Assembly (NCBI GenBank): GCA_965662645.1
Contig: CBFIII010000009.1
Coordinates: 38,859-102,858, forward strand
DNA from: UBA5342 sp965662645
Lineage (GTDB): Bacteria > Bacteroidota > Bacteroidia > Bacteroidales > UBA5342
Direction of reading: 5' to 3'
DNA length: 64,000 nt
Part shown: piece after piece, positions 30,101-38,436 of the stretch
How positions within the stretch are numbered: the first letter of the stretch is position 1
How the letters are laid out: every line of letters begins with the position of its first letter
Notes under the pieces: model-generated
The model's database searches: none
Told to the model about the DNA's origin: nothing
What the model saw: the letters and a program-made list of their open reading frames with translations, nothing else
Program-made: the position numbers and the translations under genes

Positions 30101-31224
30101 GCATTGCAAAACAAGATGGTAAAAACATGCTTCAGTTACAAGTCAGTGATACAGGTAAGGGTATTAAGGAAGATGATATAGAAAAAATATTCAAGCGCTT
30201 TTATCGCTCGGATGATAAGCAAAAGATAGCTGGAACAGGTATTGGCCTTGCATTTACGCGTTCTTTAGTAGATATCCACAAGGGACGGATTTGGGCACAG
30301 AATAATGAGGATAAAGGGGCTACTTTTTATGTTGAAATACCTATTGACAAAGACTCTTTCAGCAATGAAGAGTTGTCTGAAAATGAAGAGATTGAAGTTG
30401 CAAGTGCTGAATTTTTCGAGGATGTAGCAGAAGCAACACAAACAATCGGCGTACAACAGTTTTTGTCAAAAGAACATAAGATAGTAGTATTAGTTGTAGA
30501 GGACAATGATGATATGCGTTCAATCATTAAGAGCTATCTTGAAAATCACTTTACTGTTTATGAGGCAGAAAATGGAATAAAGGCTCTTAAACTACTTGAA
30601 TTATCAGATGTCGATATCATTGTTAGCGATGTAATGATGCCAGAGATGGACGGTATTACACTATGTCGAAAACTAAAAGGGGATATCAAAACGAGTCATA
30701 TGCCGATTATATTAATGACAGCTAAAAACTCGCCCAAAGATATGATCGAAGGATATGAAGCACTTGCAGATTCTTATTTGTCAAAACCAATAAATATGGA
30801 TATGCTTAATGTGCGTATAAATAACATACTACGCCAACGTAATAGCTTAAAATCGTCTTCATCATTTGATAGTAATTCAATTATAGAGAAATCTGGCATA
30901 GGTAATTTAGATAAAGAATTTTTAGAAAAGATTAATCATATTATTAAGGAAAATATTGGTAATAATGATTTTAGAGTAAATCAGCTTTTCGTATTGATGG
31001 GGAGTAGTGAAAGTGTTATCTTTCGGAAAGTAAAAGCATTAACGGGTAAATCACCGAACCAATATATTCGAGAGGTAAAACTTAACATTGCAGCTCAGAT
31101 GATTCGCAAAGGGGGTAAACCTGTTGAGGTTTGCTATTTATCAGGCTTTACTGACCCGAGTTACTTTAGTTCTTGCTTCAAAAAGCAGTTTGGCGTATCT
31201 CCAAGTAAATATATGAAAGGATAA
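27169..31224 (+). CDS. hybrid two-component system regulator (HTCS): periplasmic propeller sensor, kinase, receiver and AraC-type DNA binding
   Basis: 1351 residues. Signal-like N-terminus (1-24); two-component-regulator propeller repeats (about 28-690, many xxxGxLWIGTxxxGL-type strands); Y_Y_Y domain (about 725-785, FLYKLEGFNDDW... LPPGKYVFKLKGSN); one membrane segment (about 797-815); HisKA with phospho-acceptor His849 (ISHELLTPL); HATPase_c (N-box NAFKFTP, DTGKGI, GTGIGLAF); receiver with Asp1154 (IIVSDVMMPEMDG); AraC-type helix-turn-helix (about 1250-1351). HTCS proteins sense oligosaccharides in the periplasm and switch on the neighbouring utilization locus. Its position beside the sulfatase/SusCD block makes that block the likely target. 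All key residues are present. Confidence 0.96.
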   Translation: MLRYNIYIFVLGLKLAMFGGVYASEMNYRYLDTRNGLSSDMVNDICQDHEGFIWAATPNGLNIAMGNTFETYKTDHENYEDVICLEIAKDGKLWLGTRDNGITILDRKTNQQVKINTRSEHYRIRNNKINDILCDSRGNLWIASSVGLNRYDSKEDSMYTYGIDKDRFLNGSNNALLEDSKGTILIASWGGVFAYNYDDNSFKYVKTKQNRPIIGAYSLGEDSKGNLWIGTWGRGLYVLDYNDKFIIQNITTKQLKNNLFDEDITFNIIYDIFVDKQNRVWLGTDVGLGLIEHANQSHIDIKWIPLKYGEEEYLIKDITKVFVDAEESMWIGTVDFGMCVARPDGVPFKTYKIYKGKEKPSTNAFTSFWEVGDKLYAGVQSLGYGIYDIENQTFTSYEDLYARKESLPSSLHINAVSKCEVDSNYLWMMTRYKGLLRHNLNTRESSYPTLTGRTLGYEFFAKNEDFMALSDAWHSILLYEKNHQIKDIDLSYRKHTIIIKETPCTNISSLYFDSENTLWATSLQGGAMYSVKDSSQGYHFEILNIEGADEFNKLKIQTVFEDSKKNMWFGTIGRGLWLYSKLKKEVYNYHAEMSLANLTAFAIEEDDFGNIWASTNKGLICILANSGQTISYTIDDGIQGSTFIQNSCYKAKDGKIYFGGHHGFNVVDAPTIKYNTYIPPLAFTSLMVDNNRVYLDYSSGEELVIHHHQKSFSIEFAALSYRSSSNNNFLYKLEGFNDDWVYSENNIKRVIYGKLPPGKYVFKLKGSNGNGLWNNVPLTLNIVVKKSPYKTTLAYAIYAFLFLLIAYVIYHFWHKDQTLKLSIKEEKEVRVRSEELNQFKLRFFTNISHELLTPLSIISNASEKVNMDKVYNSDLFYIIDRNTKRLLSLINQLLDFRKTETGVKKLKVCEANFEELAESLRENFLSLCEKKKITFSTSGEVSEKMWFDPDFLDKILHNILSNAFKFTPSNGTITFNYGIAKQDGKNMLQLQVSDTGKGIKEDDIEKIFKRFYRSDDKQKIAGTGIGLAFTRSLVDIHKGRIWAQNNEDKGATFYVEIPIDKDSFSNEELSENEEIEVASAEFFEDVAEATQTIGVQQFLSKEHKIVVLVVEDNDDMRSIIKSYLENHFTVYEAENGIKALKLLELSDVDIIVSDVMMPEMDGITLCRKLKGDIKTSHMPIILMTAKNSPKDMIEGYEALADSYLSKPINMDMLNVRINNILRQRNSLKSSSSFDSNSIIEKSGIGNLDKEFLEKINHIIKENIGNNDFRVNQLFVLMGSSESVIFRKVKALTGKSPNQYIREVKLNIAAQMIRKGGKPVEVCYLSGFTDPSYFSSCFKKQFGVSPSKYMKG

Positions 31225-31741
31225 TAATGTAGCAAACTTGACATTTGTGGATCAATTTTAAGGTCTTCAATATAGATGTAGATTATCCTGATTTCTGTTT
31301 CTTAAGCTTTAGCCCAAGTTTGAAGTAACCTACTTTTTATATACTTCATAAACATTCCCCAATTAATAATTAAAGAGAATTATCAATAAATTAATACGAG
31401 TAAAGCACCTCTACATCCACTAACAAATGGCTTAGGTAACTCACTTTAATTCTGGCGTATGTTTAATTATTTAGACAAACACCAATATAACTCTAAGATG
31501 AGCAATATAATTCAATTCTTTTGCGCTTACTCTTTGTTGAAAAAGATCAAGGTAACTACGGCTATACGTCGGCTACGTGGTTGCTGAGCGTAGCCGAAGT
31601 ACTCAACCTATTCTAGCAAAAAAAACTCACACAAGCACTGCCTTACGCAGTTTCGGACTAGCGCCTCTTACCAACGCTAAAAGGCTGCCGCGCATTTTTG
31701 CCTCCCAACGCTACGGAACACGTAATGTGCTTCTCAACATA
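31225..31741. other. non-coding gap between convergent HTCS and permease genes
   Basis: No credible gene. About 31515-31570 resembles the repeat debris at 9120-9180. The block at 31580-31605 with GCTGAGCGTAGCCGAAGTACTC is of the kind repeated at 34531-34556 (GCTGAGCGTAGTCGAAGCA). Confidence 0.45.
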
Positions 31742-31898
31742 TCAAATAACAAATCAAAAGCAATTCAAATTCGCACAGACGCACTATAGTGCTTCTCAAC
31801 TCAAATAACAAATTGAAAACAATTATCACCTGCACAGACGCACTATAGTGCTTCTCAACAATTATCACCTGCACAGACGCACTATAGTGCTTCTCTAC
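31742..31898. repeat. 59-bp tandem repeat with a GCACTATAGTGC palindrome
   Basis: Two 59-bp units (31742-31800, 31801-31859) and a 39-bp partial unit (31860-31898) all end in CAGACGCACTATAGTGCTTCTC. Each contains the perfect 12-bp palindrome GCACTATAGTGC. A more diverged end (GTAATGTGCTTCTCAAC) precedes the array near 31723-31740. It ends 6 bp from the permease stop codon and could serve as the operon's 3' structure. Confidence 0.85.
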
Positions 31899-31904
31899 AG
31901 GAGC

Positions 31905-34337
31905 TTATTCATTCTGCAACACCTTACTTACCTCAACTTTAAAGGTATTATGTGCTATAGCATAAATCACTAAATAAATGATGGACATTAATAAAATGAT
32001 AGGAAAAACAAACAGGCCAATACTAATATCTATCTGGTGAATATAGCTTGCCAAGAACCAATTTTCGAAACCATACCAAGCCAAAGGAATAGCGATAAAG
32101 ATGGCAATGACGAATTGTATGCTGATCTCTTTGAGAAGCAGCTGGGTGACGTTTCCTAAAGTAGCCCCTAAGGTTTTGCGCACCCCAATCTCTTTAATAC
32201 GATGATCTATAGTGATAAGGATAAGACCGATAATGCCAACAATAGCAATAAGAATGGCAAGAATAGAGAACAAGCCAAAAACGAAAGAAAAAGTTTTGTC
32301 GGGCTTTAAATCCATTTTTGCTTTATCGTCGAGCAGATAATAGTTAAAAGGTTGATCAGGAAACGCCACAGTGTACATACCTTCTAGCTGAGAAATAACT
32401 TGCGGCAACTCCTCATTGGCCTGTGTACTTACCTTTAAGCATAGAAATTTCTTTGGCGGATCATTCAACGTTATCACCGTGGGGACAGGTTCATTTTTTA
32501 TCGACATATAATGAAAGTCATTTGTTACCCCTACCACCTTATATTCTTCATTTCCTCTAATGACTACCGTATTGACAGCCTTCTCAGGGTCGGCTACACC
32601 CATTCGTTCTATCGCTTTCAGGTTTAGTATGATAGATCCACTTTCCGACGACTCTCCCTCATAAAAGGCACGTCCTGCCAATATCTTAATATCATAAAAA
32701 TCAACAAAGTGATCATCCACAGCCAACTGAAAATAACCATTATTATCACTATTGTCAAAGCCTTTACGGCGAAAGCCTATCCATGTTTCTATTTCGCGTA
32801 AGGGCACATCAGAACTAAAGGTGTAATCTTCTATTTGCGGCATCCGCAATATTTCGTTTTTAAGACTCAGTAATCGCTTGTAAATGATGCCTTGTTCTTC
32901 CCCTGTCTGTGGTGTGCTTATCACTATACTTTGCGTATAATTGACCCCCATATCCTTTTCTTGCAGATGATTGGCCTGACGCTTAGCGATGGTAGTCCCT
33001 GAGAGTAGAATGATCGAAATAATAAATTGCAAAGTGATCATACTCTTCCTGAAAAAGATCCCATCTTTCGAATGCTTAAATTTCCCCCGGAGCACAGCTA
33101 TAGGAGAGTACGATTGTAAAATAAGTGCAGGATATATACACGAGGCGATAATGCCCAAAACAAATACCACCAAGGCCGTCGATAAGAAATCTGAATAATG
33201 AAAGAGGCTAAAGTCTCCAATCCCTATCACCGATCTATACAGCGGATTTAGTGCGCCAAAGAGCAGAAGTGTGAGGCACAAGCACGCCACATTCAAGATA
33301 AAAGCTTCACTTATAAACTGCCCAACAATCTTAAATCGAGAAGACCCATTGATTCTTTTTATACCAATTTCTTTCGCTCTATCAACCGACTGAGCACTCG
33401 TTATGTTAACATAATTGATCCAAGCTACAATGAGTAAAAACAAAGCAAAACCCCACAGTATCGTAATGATTTTACCATTGCCAGCAGGCACCGATTCATA
33501 CTCTATATTCGATGTCAGGTGAATCTCGCGCAAGGCTTGCAGGTAAAAGACATCGCGCTGATTCTGTCTATCTAATCGTGCCTTGTAATTGTCTGCCACC
33601 ATTCTCACTAGCGCCTCATCAGCAAAGGTCTTCACATCTACCCCTGGTTTCATCTGCAGATAAGTCGTCCCATAATCGTAGCCCCATACCGTACGCAAAC
33701 GCGGCCTAAAGTAATACATCGTCTCCATCGAAAACAAAAAATCCGTTCGTATAATCGAGTTACGAGGCATATCCTCATACACACAACACACCGTATAATC
33801 CTCTTCCCCATTCACTTTAAGCACCTTTCCTATGGGATTTGTGGCGCCAAAATATTTCTGAGCGGCCGCTTCCGATATCGCCACCGTAAACGTATTTTCC
33901 AAGCCCTTATAATCCCCCTGCAATAGCGGAATGGTGAACACATCAAACATAGAAGCTGTGCCATAAAACGCCCGAGGTTCGCTAAAATATACCTTGTTCC
34001 CCTGCTCGTCAGTATAATGAATCGTCAGATTATGCTTAGGCACAATGCGCGCCTGATCCATCACCTCGCTGTAATTATCCTTGAGCCAATCGCCAGCAGG
34101 AAAAAACGAATTCGCCGTTTCCCACATCACCTTGTCATCGGCATCGTAGCGGTTGTAAGCCAGACGGTAAATATCCTCTGCGTGCTCATGATGGCTATCA
34201 TAACTACGCTCGTAATACACATACTCTAATATAAATAGAGCACTCAATATCCCAATCACCAAGCCAAATACATTGATGCCCGAGATCACTTTGCTATGCA
34301 GCAGATGACGAAAAAATAGGTTTAAATCTTGTTTCAT
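31905..34337 (-). CDS. MacB/FtsX-type ABC transporter permease
   Basis: 810 residues with the double FtsX layout: membrane segment near residue 20-40, large periplasmic MacB_PCD domain (about 45-280), three segments with the cytoplasmic-loop mark EIGIKRINGSSRFKI (about 320-440), a second periplasmic domain (about 460-680) and a final three-segment FtsX domain with KEIGVRKTLGATLGNVTQLL. Such permeases work with a separate MacB/LolD-like ATPase, here the one at 37623. It is the last gene of the efflux operon. It may export peptides, lipids or antibiotics; the cargo is not deducible. Confidence 0.93.
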   Translation of the reverse strand: MKQDLNLFFRHLLHSKVISGINVFGLVIGILSALFILEYVYYERSYDSHHEHAEDIYRLAYNRYDADDKVMWETANSFFPAGDWLKDNYSEVMDQARIVPKHNLTIHYTDEQGNKVYFSEPRAFYGTASMFDVFTIPLLQGDYKGLENTFTVAISEAAAQKYFGATNPIGKVLKVNGEEDYTVCCVYEDMPRNSIIRTDFLFSMETMYYFRPRLRTVWGYDYGTTYLQMKPGVDVKTFADEALVRMVADNYKARLDRQNQRDVFYLQALREIHLTSNIEYESVPAGNGKIITILWGFALFLLIVAWINYVNITSAQSVDRAKEIGIKRINGSSRFKIVGQFISEAFILNVACLCLTLLLFGALNPLYRSVIGIGDFSLFHYSDFLSTALVVFVLGIIASCIYPALILQSYSPIAVLRGKFKHSKDGIFFRKSMITLQFIISIILLSGTTIAKRQANHLQEKDMGVNYTQSIVISTPQTGEEQGIIYKRLLSLKNEILRMPQIEDYTFSSDVPLREIETWIGFRRKGFDNSDNNGYFQLAVDDHFVDFYDIKILAGRAFYEGESSESGSIILNLKAIERMGVADPEKAVNTVVIRGNEEYKVVGVTNDFHYMSIKNEPVPTVITLNDPPKKFLCLKVSTQANEELPQVISQLEGMYTVAFPDQPFNYYLLDDKAKMDLKPDKTFSFVFGLFSILAILIAIVGIIGLILITIDHRIKEIGVRKTLGATLGNVTQLLLKEISIQFVIAIFIAIPLAWYGFENWFLASYIHQIDISIGLFVFPIILLMSIIYLVIYAIAHNTFKVEVSKVLQNE

Positions 34338-34377
34338 ATATGCTTGTTTTTTCTTTTTTAATATCTTTTTAATCCAA

Positions 34378-34529
34378 TTTTGGGCGCTTAAACAGGCTAT
34401 CCGCTACTATGCCACAGAGCTCTGTTCCGTTCAAAGGTCACTGAGCCTGGCGAATGTGTGCTACGTGGGCTTCTTTCAGTCGCCTCCGTTCACCTACTCC
34501 ACAGACACTCTAGCAGCATCCATACCGCT
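34378..34529 (+). repeat. dispersed 150-bp repeat, copy 1
   Basis: Shared ordered blocks with the reverse complement of 60462-60597: TTGGGCG, CAGGCTATCCGCTA, CTGTTCCGT, TACGTGGGCTTCTTT, AGTCGCCTCCG, CACCTACTCCACAG and CATACCGCT. Both copies lie between genes of one operon. No coding potential. Confidence 0.75.
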
Positions 34530-34619
34530 AATTAGGTTGCTGAGCGTAGTCGAAGCATCCTTAGCGCTTGCTGATGACGTCAATACACTTCATTCGTCCA
34601 TTCTATTCATACCTCTATT

Positions 34620-34690
34620 CTATTCGTAACGTAAAGATTCAATAGGATTCCTACGGGCTGCATTCGCGATTTCTGTGACCAGCTCACAAA
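34620..34690 (-). pseudogene. C-terminal relic of a lost MacB/FtsX permease
   Basis: On the minus strand, starting just before a REP-like hairpin, the sequence reads ALCELVTEIANAARRNPIES, then LRYE and a stop (34620-34622). It matches the C-terminus of the intact neighbour at 34871, which ends ARRNPVEALRYE. Nothing else of the gene remains; dispersed repeats fill the place. Confidence 0.75.
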
Positions 34691-34867
34691 GTGCCAAAGG
34701 CACGATGTTATGGTAGTTTTTTTTGCAACGCAACAAAGCAAAGTCCCATAGGGACGGTGTTACCTTGTGTTCATCATATTTCAACCAATATACCATAACA
34801 CCATCGCTAAGCGATTTTCGTTTAAAATTATATCTTTTCTTCTACCATAACTACGTCCCGATGGGAC
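34691..34867. repeat. cluster of four REP-like hairpins with a TACCATAAC arm
   Basis: Four units, each a 5-bp stem with a 3-nt loop next to the arm TACCATAACAyC (or its complement): GTGCC-AAA-GGCAC (34691-34715 with arm), GTCCC-ATA-GGGAC (34743-34764), ATCGC-TAA-GCGAT (34791-34815) and GTCCC-GAT-GGGAC (34843-34867). The stems differ but remain paired, so compensating changes preserve the structure. The last unit ends 4 bp from the stop of the permease at 34871. Confidence 0.8.
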
Positions 34868-34870
34868 TTT

Positions 34871-37267
34871 TTATTCATACCTCAATGCTTCCACAGGATT
34901 ACGCCTAGCCGCTCTAAATACATGCAGAGCAATCGAAATAAAAGAGACCAGAAGTAAAATGCCAAGAGAAAACAGATAGATGCCTACACTGAGCTCTGTT
35001 TGATAAGCAAAACTCTCTAACCATCGGTTTAATAAAACGATGCTCAATGGCACAACCAAAACGAATGATAAAGAGACCATTAACAAAAACCTTTTAGAAA
35101 CATTGCTAGCAATATTTAACACGGTAGCACCATTTATTTTCCGAATGGCTAGTTCTTTAGTCTTTTGCTCAATGGTGTAATTACTGATGGCATACAAACC
35201 AGTACAAGCTATAATTATGGATATAATAGAAAGGAAAAGCATCAACTTACGCGCTTGTCTATCTTTCTCATATTTGGATGCTAAAACCTCATCATGAAAG
35301 GCATATTGAAAGGTGCTCTTTATGTTATACTCTTTCCACTTCTGACGTAAAAGGTCAACAGCATATTCTCTCTTATCCTGATTCACTTTTATGTAAACAA
35401 CACCCATATTGTCACGCCTTCTGATAACCAAAGGCGCCATTTTATGATGTAAAGATCGGTAGTTAAAATCCTTAATCACTCCAATGACTTCATAAGGATC
35501 TCCACCTCCATACCATATCGTTTTACCAATGATAGATTTGTCTGCACCATACTCAGCAGCTACGGTTTCATTGACAACCAATTTATCATTTTCATTCTTA
35601 AAATCATTTGAAAAATAGCGCCCCTCCACCATTTCGATTTCAAATGTTTCAACAAATGCAGGATCTGTTATCATATGGCTTGTATGAAAATAGTTCTCTT
35701 CCTCGACCACCTCAAAAAAGCAGGAATTCATCGAAGGATCATCCCCAAAATACTCATCAGAAGTGGCTACAGACTCTATGTTCGGATCATTTCTGAGTTC
35801 TTCAACAAAAACCTTTCTTTTATTGCTTCCTAAATCCCTAATTCTTAGCATAACAACATTCTCAGGATTATAGCCCCTATCCTTTGTGAGCATATAGTCT
35901 ATCTGCTTATTCACCAGTAGAGCACTAAGTATTATTAATGCCGAAATGCTAAACTGTATAATCACGAAAGCATTGTTAAAAAGGACTTTTTTACGGCGCC
36001 CCTGCTCGTTGCCCAAGAGACTAATAGCACTTTTTTTAGATAACGAAATCACAGGGCCAATATTGATGATAAGATTAAACGCTAAAAGACAAACAATGAT
36101 AAAAGCTACAATTCTTGTCACCTCTCCCCCCGAGAGCTCAAGTTCTAAACCCAAATAATCCAACAAGAAATGAGAGCTTATATAATACAAAATCAAGGCA
36201 AAGACCAAACTAAGACCCCAAAACAAAAGTGTTTCGACAATAAACTGATAGATCAGTTGACTTTGGAAAGCACCATTGGTTTTCCGTACAGCAATTTCTT
36301 TGTGGCGGTTCATAATGTTAGCCAAACTTAGGTTGACATAATTGACCGATGAAATGACCAATACCAACAAAGCGAATATAATAGCACCATAGACATAGGT
36401 TTTATTCGACGTTTTAGCATTATCAAAACGATGATTGCCAAAATGGATATCTTTTAAGGGCTCTGCCCGATAGAATATGTAAAATTTATCTGCAAACTTC
36501 AAGTCACTTAAGACCTGTGCTGAATCTGGATCAAAAGGACTATCCCGATGACGATAGACCATTTGTGTCGATTTAAAAGCGAAGTCCTCAAGATCGGCAA
36601 TGACATTGTGCGACTTCACATAGGTATATATATTCTCAGATCCCCAATCACTCTCTGGATAATTACCAGATTTCATACTTCTAACCACTTGGCCTTGCAA
36701 ATGACTCGTGGCCAAGAAATCATCAAACACACCTGTTATCACACATTTCTTTTTATTTAAATCAACAGTCTGTTCTAATGCTTCCTCTACTGAGGGATAA
36801 TGCTTTAGTGCAAAGCTTTTAGCCACCACAATATTATCAGTAGCTTCTAGAGCATTGACTCGTTGGGTAATAATCGGGATACCCCAAAAATCAAAGAAGT
36901 TGTCGTCCGTCAAGAAATAACCACCGGTGCGAATCGTCTGATCATTAATGACAAAAATAGCATCTCCTTGACCTTTAATCCTATTCCTATCTTTAATCTC
37001 AGGAATTTCATCGACCATAGCTTTTCCCATAGCTGCGGTAGTCACCGCCATATCAATAGGTCTTCCGTCCAACTCTCCATACATTAACATACGGTATATC
37101 TTATCCTTATCGGGGTAATGTGTATCGAAGCTTGTTTCATAATACGCATATAATGCCGCAAATATGATCACAGCAAACGATAAGGTTAACCCGAATAATT
37201 TAGCAGTACTCATTACAGAATACTTTCGGGCATTTCGGATGGCTATTTTTAGGTTTTGTATGTTCAT
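34871..37267 (-). CDS. MacB/FtsX-type ABC transporter permease
   Basis: 798 residues with the same double-FtsX layout as the gene at 31905: N-terminal membrane segment (about 20-42), MacB_PCD periplasmic domain (about 45-275), a three-segment FtsX block with HKEIAVRKTNGAFQSQLIYQ, a second periplasmic part and a last block with KELAIRKINGATVLNIASNV, ending ARRNPVEALRYE. It is divergent enough from the other permease to suggest a heteromeric pair or different cargo (inference). The ATPase, adaptor and TolC genes lie upstream on the same strand. Confidence 0.93.
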   Translation of the reverse strand: MNIQNLKIAIRNARKYSVMSTAKLFGLTLSFAVIIFAALYAYYETSFDTHYPDKDKIYRMLMYGELDGRPIDMAVTTAAMGKAMVDEIPEIKDRNRIKGQGDAIFVINDQTIRTGGYFLTDDNFFDFWGIPIITQRVNALEATDNIVVAKSFALKHYPSVEEALEQTVDLNKKKCVITGVFDDFLATSHLQGQVVRSMKSGNYPESDWGSENIYTYVKSHNVIADLEDFAFKSTQMVYRHRDSPFDPDSAQVLSDLKFADKFYIFYRAEPLKDIHFGNHRFDNAKTSNKTYVYGAIIFALLVLVISSVNYVNLSLANIMNRHKEIAVRKTNGAFQSQLIYQFIVETLLFWGLSLVFALILYYISSHFLLDYLGLELELSGGEVTRIVAFIIVCLLAFNLIINIGPVISLSKKSAISLLGNEQGRRKKVLFNNAFVIIQFSISALIILSALLVNKQIDYMLTKDRGYNPENVVMLRIRDLGSNKRKVFVEELRNDPNIESVATSDEYFGDDPSMNSCFFEVVEEENYFHTSHMITDPAFVETFEIEMVEGRYFSNDFKNENDKLVVNETVAAEYGADKSIIGKTIWYGGGDPYEVIGVIKDFNYRSLHHKMAPLVIRRRDNMGVVYIKVNQDKREYAVDLLRQKWKEYNIKSTFQYAFHDEVLASKYEKDRQARKLMLFLSIISIIIACTGLYAISNYTIEQKTKELAIRKINGATVLNIASNVSKRFLLMVSLSFVLVVPLSIVLLNRWLESFAYQTELSVGIYLFSLGILLLVSFISIALHVFRAARRNPVEALRYE

Positions 37268-37335
37268 GGTTCTATTCTTTAGTTCTTAACTCGTTTTTGC
37301 CTTCTTCATAAAGGGATTTGGATAGTAGCAGATCA

Positions 37336-37487
37336 TTACTCATACCTCAAACTCTCAATAGGATTTCTTCGTGCCGCTATTCAATACCCCAGCCAGAGCG
37401 AATATCCACCAACTCAGTTCCGTTTTGTAGGCAAAATTCTCTAGCCAAAGGCTCATAGCATAGTAAACAATAGGTGCTGCAATATAA
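37336..37487 (-). pseudogene. C-terminal relic of another MacB/FtsX permease, with internal deletion
   Basis: Read on the minus strand, one frame gives IAAPIVYYAMSLWLENFAYK, then TELSWWIFALAGVLN, like the neighbour's NRWLESFAYQTELSVGIYLF. A second frame then gives AARRNPIESLRYE and a stop (37336-37338). About 20-25 codons between the two parts are missing and the frame is shifted. This is the remains of a third or fourth permease between the ATPase and the permease at 34871. The rest, up to 37622, is repeat-like sequence. Confidence 0.85.
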
Positions 37488-37622
37488 AGCGTAAGCTAAG
37501 ACTTCGACACGTTTCGATAAAAACCTACTAAACCCTAAGACTTAGCTTAACGAAACACCCTTCGATCTAACTCAGGGCATCGCTCAGTCTGCGCTACTGA
37601 AATCTGCCAATTGTTGACTATT
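37488..37622. other. non-coding remnant between permease relic and ATPase
   Basis: It contains AAGCTAAGACTTCG and CTAAGACTTAGCTTAACG in near-inverted arrangement and a CAGGGCATCGCTCAGT block like other short repeats in the window. No gene seen. Confidence 0.4.
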
Positions 37623-38318
37623 TTAAAGTATCTCCCCCATCTTATGTTTCACCTCTTCAGTAATAATACGACCATCAAAAAGATTAATCACACGGTGAGC
37701 AAAACCAGCATCGTGCAAGGAGTGAGTGACCATCACGATAGTCGTACCTTTACGGTTGAGTTCGGTCAGTAAGTTCATCACTTCTGCGCCATTTTTAGAA
37801 TCCAAGTTACCTGTAGGCTCATCGGCGAGTACTAGTTTAGGATTGCAAACTACGGCACGAGCGATAGCTACACGCTGCTGCTGTCCACCCGATAGTTGTT
37901 GTGGAAAATGCTTCTCACGATGTCCTATCTCCATACGCTTAAGTACGGCTTTCACCTTTTCTTTACGCTCAGAAGCTTTCATATTAAGATAGATAAGCGG
38001 CAGCTCTACGTTTTCAAATACATTAAGTTCATCTATCAAATTAAAACTCTGAAAGATAAAACCGATGTTCCCTTTACGAATAGATGTGCGCCCTTTCTCT
38101 TTTAAACTACCTACTTCGTTACCGTCAAAGAAATAATCACCTTCTGATGGATTATCTAACATACCAATAATATTCATTAACGTGGATTTACCACAACCCG
38201 AAGGCCCCATTATGGCTACAAATTCGCCTTCCTTAATGTGAAGATCTACGTTGTCTAATGCCATCGTTTCCACCTCTTCTGAGCGGAATACTTTTGTTAA
38301 TTTTTCTGTTTTAATCAT
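37623..38318 (-). CDS. ABC transporter ATP-binding protein, MacB/LolD type
   Basis: 231 residues, the usual length for a stand-alone MacB/LolD-like ATPase. Walker A GPSGCGKST (38-46), Q-loop FIFQSFNL, signature LSGGQQQRVAIARA and Walker B LVLADEPTGNLD followed by the H-loop MVTHS are all intact. It energises the FtsX-type permeases downstream and belongs to a tripartite efflux complex with the adaptor at 38437 and the TolC-like protein at 39746. It is separated from the adaptor gene by 118 bp. Confidence 0.96.
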   Translation of the reverse strand: MIKTEKLTKVFRSEEVETMALDNVDLHIKEGEFVAIMGPSGCGKSTLMNIIGMLDNPSEGDYFFDGNEVGSLKEKGRTSIRKGNIGFIFQSFNLIDELNVFENVELPLIYLNMKASERKEKVKAVLKRMEIGHREKHFPQQLSGGQQQRVAIARAVVCNPKLVLADEPTGNLDSKNGAEVMNLLTELNRKGTTIVMVTHSLHDAGFAHRVINLFDGRIITEEVKHKMGEIL

Positions 38319-38436
38319 AGTGTTGAATTGTAAATTGTTAATGGTGAGTTATGAATTATTAGTTATTCGTTTTGGGTTTCCGTAAGTTGTTTCGTCCATT
38401 GTCTGTTATCTATTGTCTTTTACTTCTTTTATTCAA

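Noticed and set aside
31742..31898. Possible CRISPR array
   Set aside because: The units are contiguous and similar throughout, with no unique spacers and no cas genes nearby; it is an ordinary tandem repeat.
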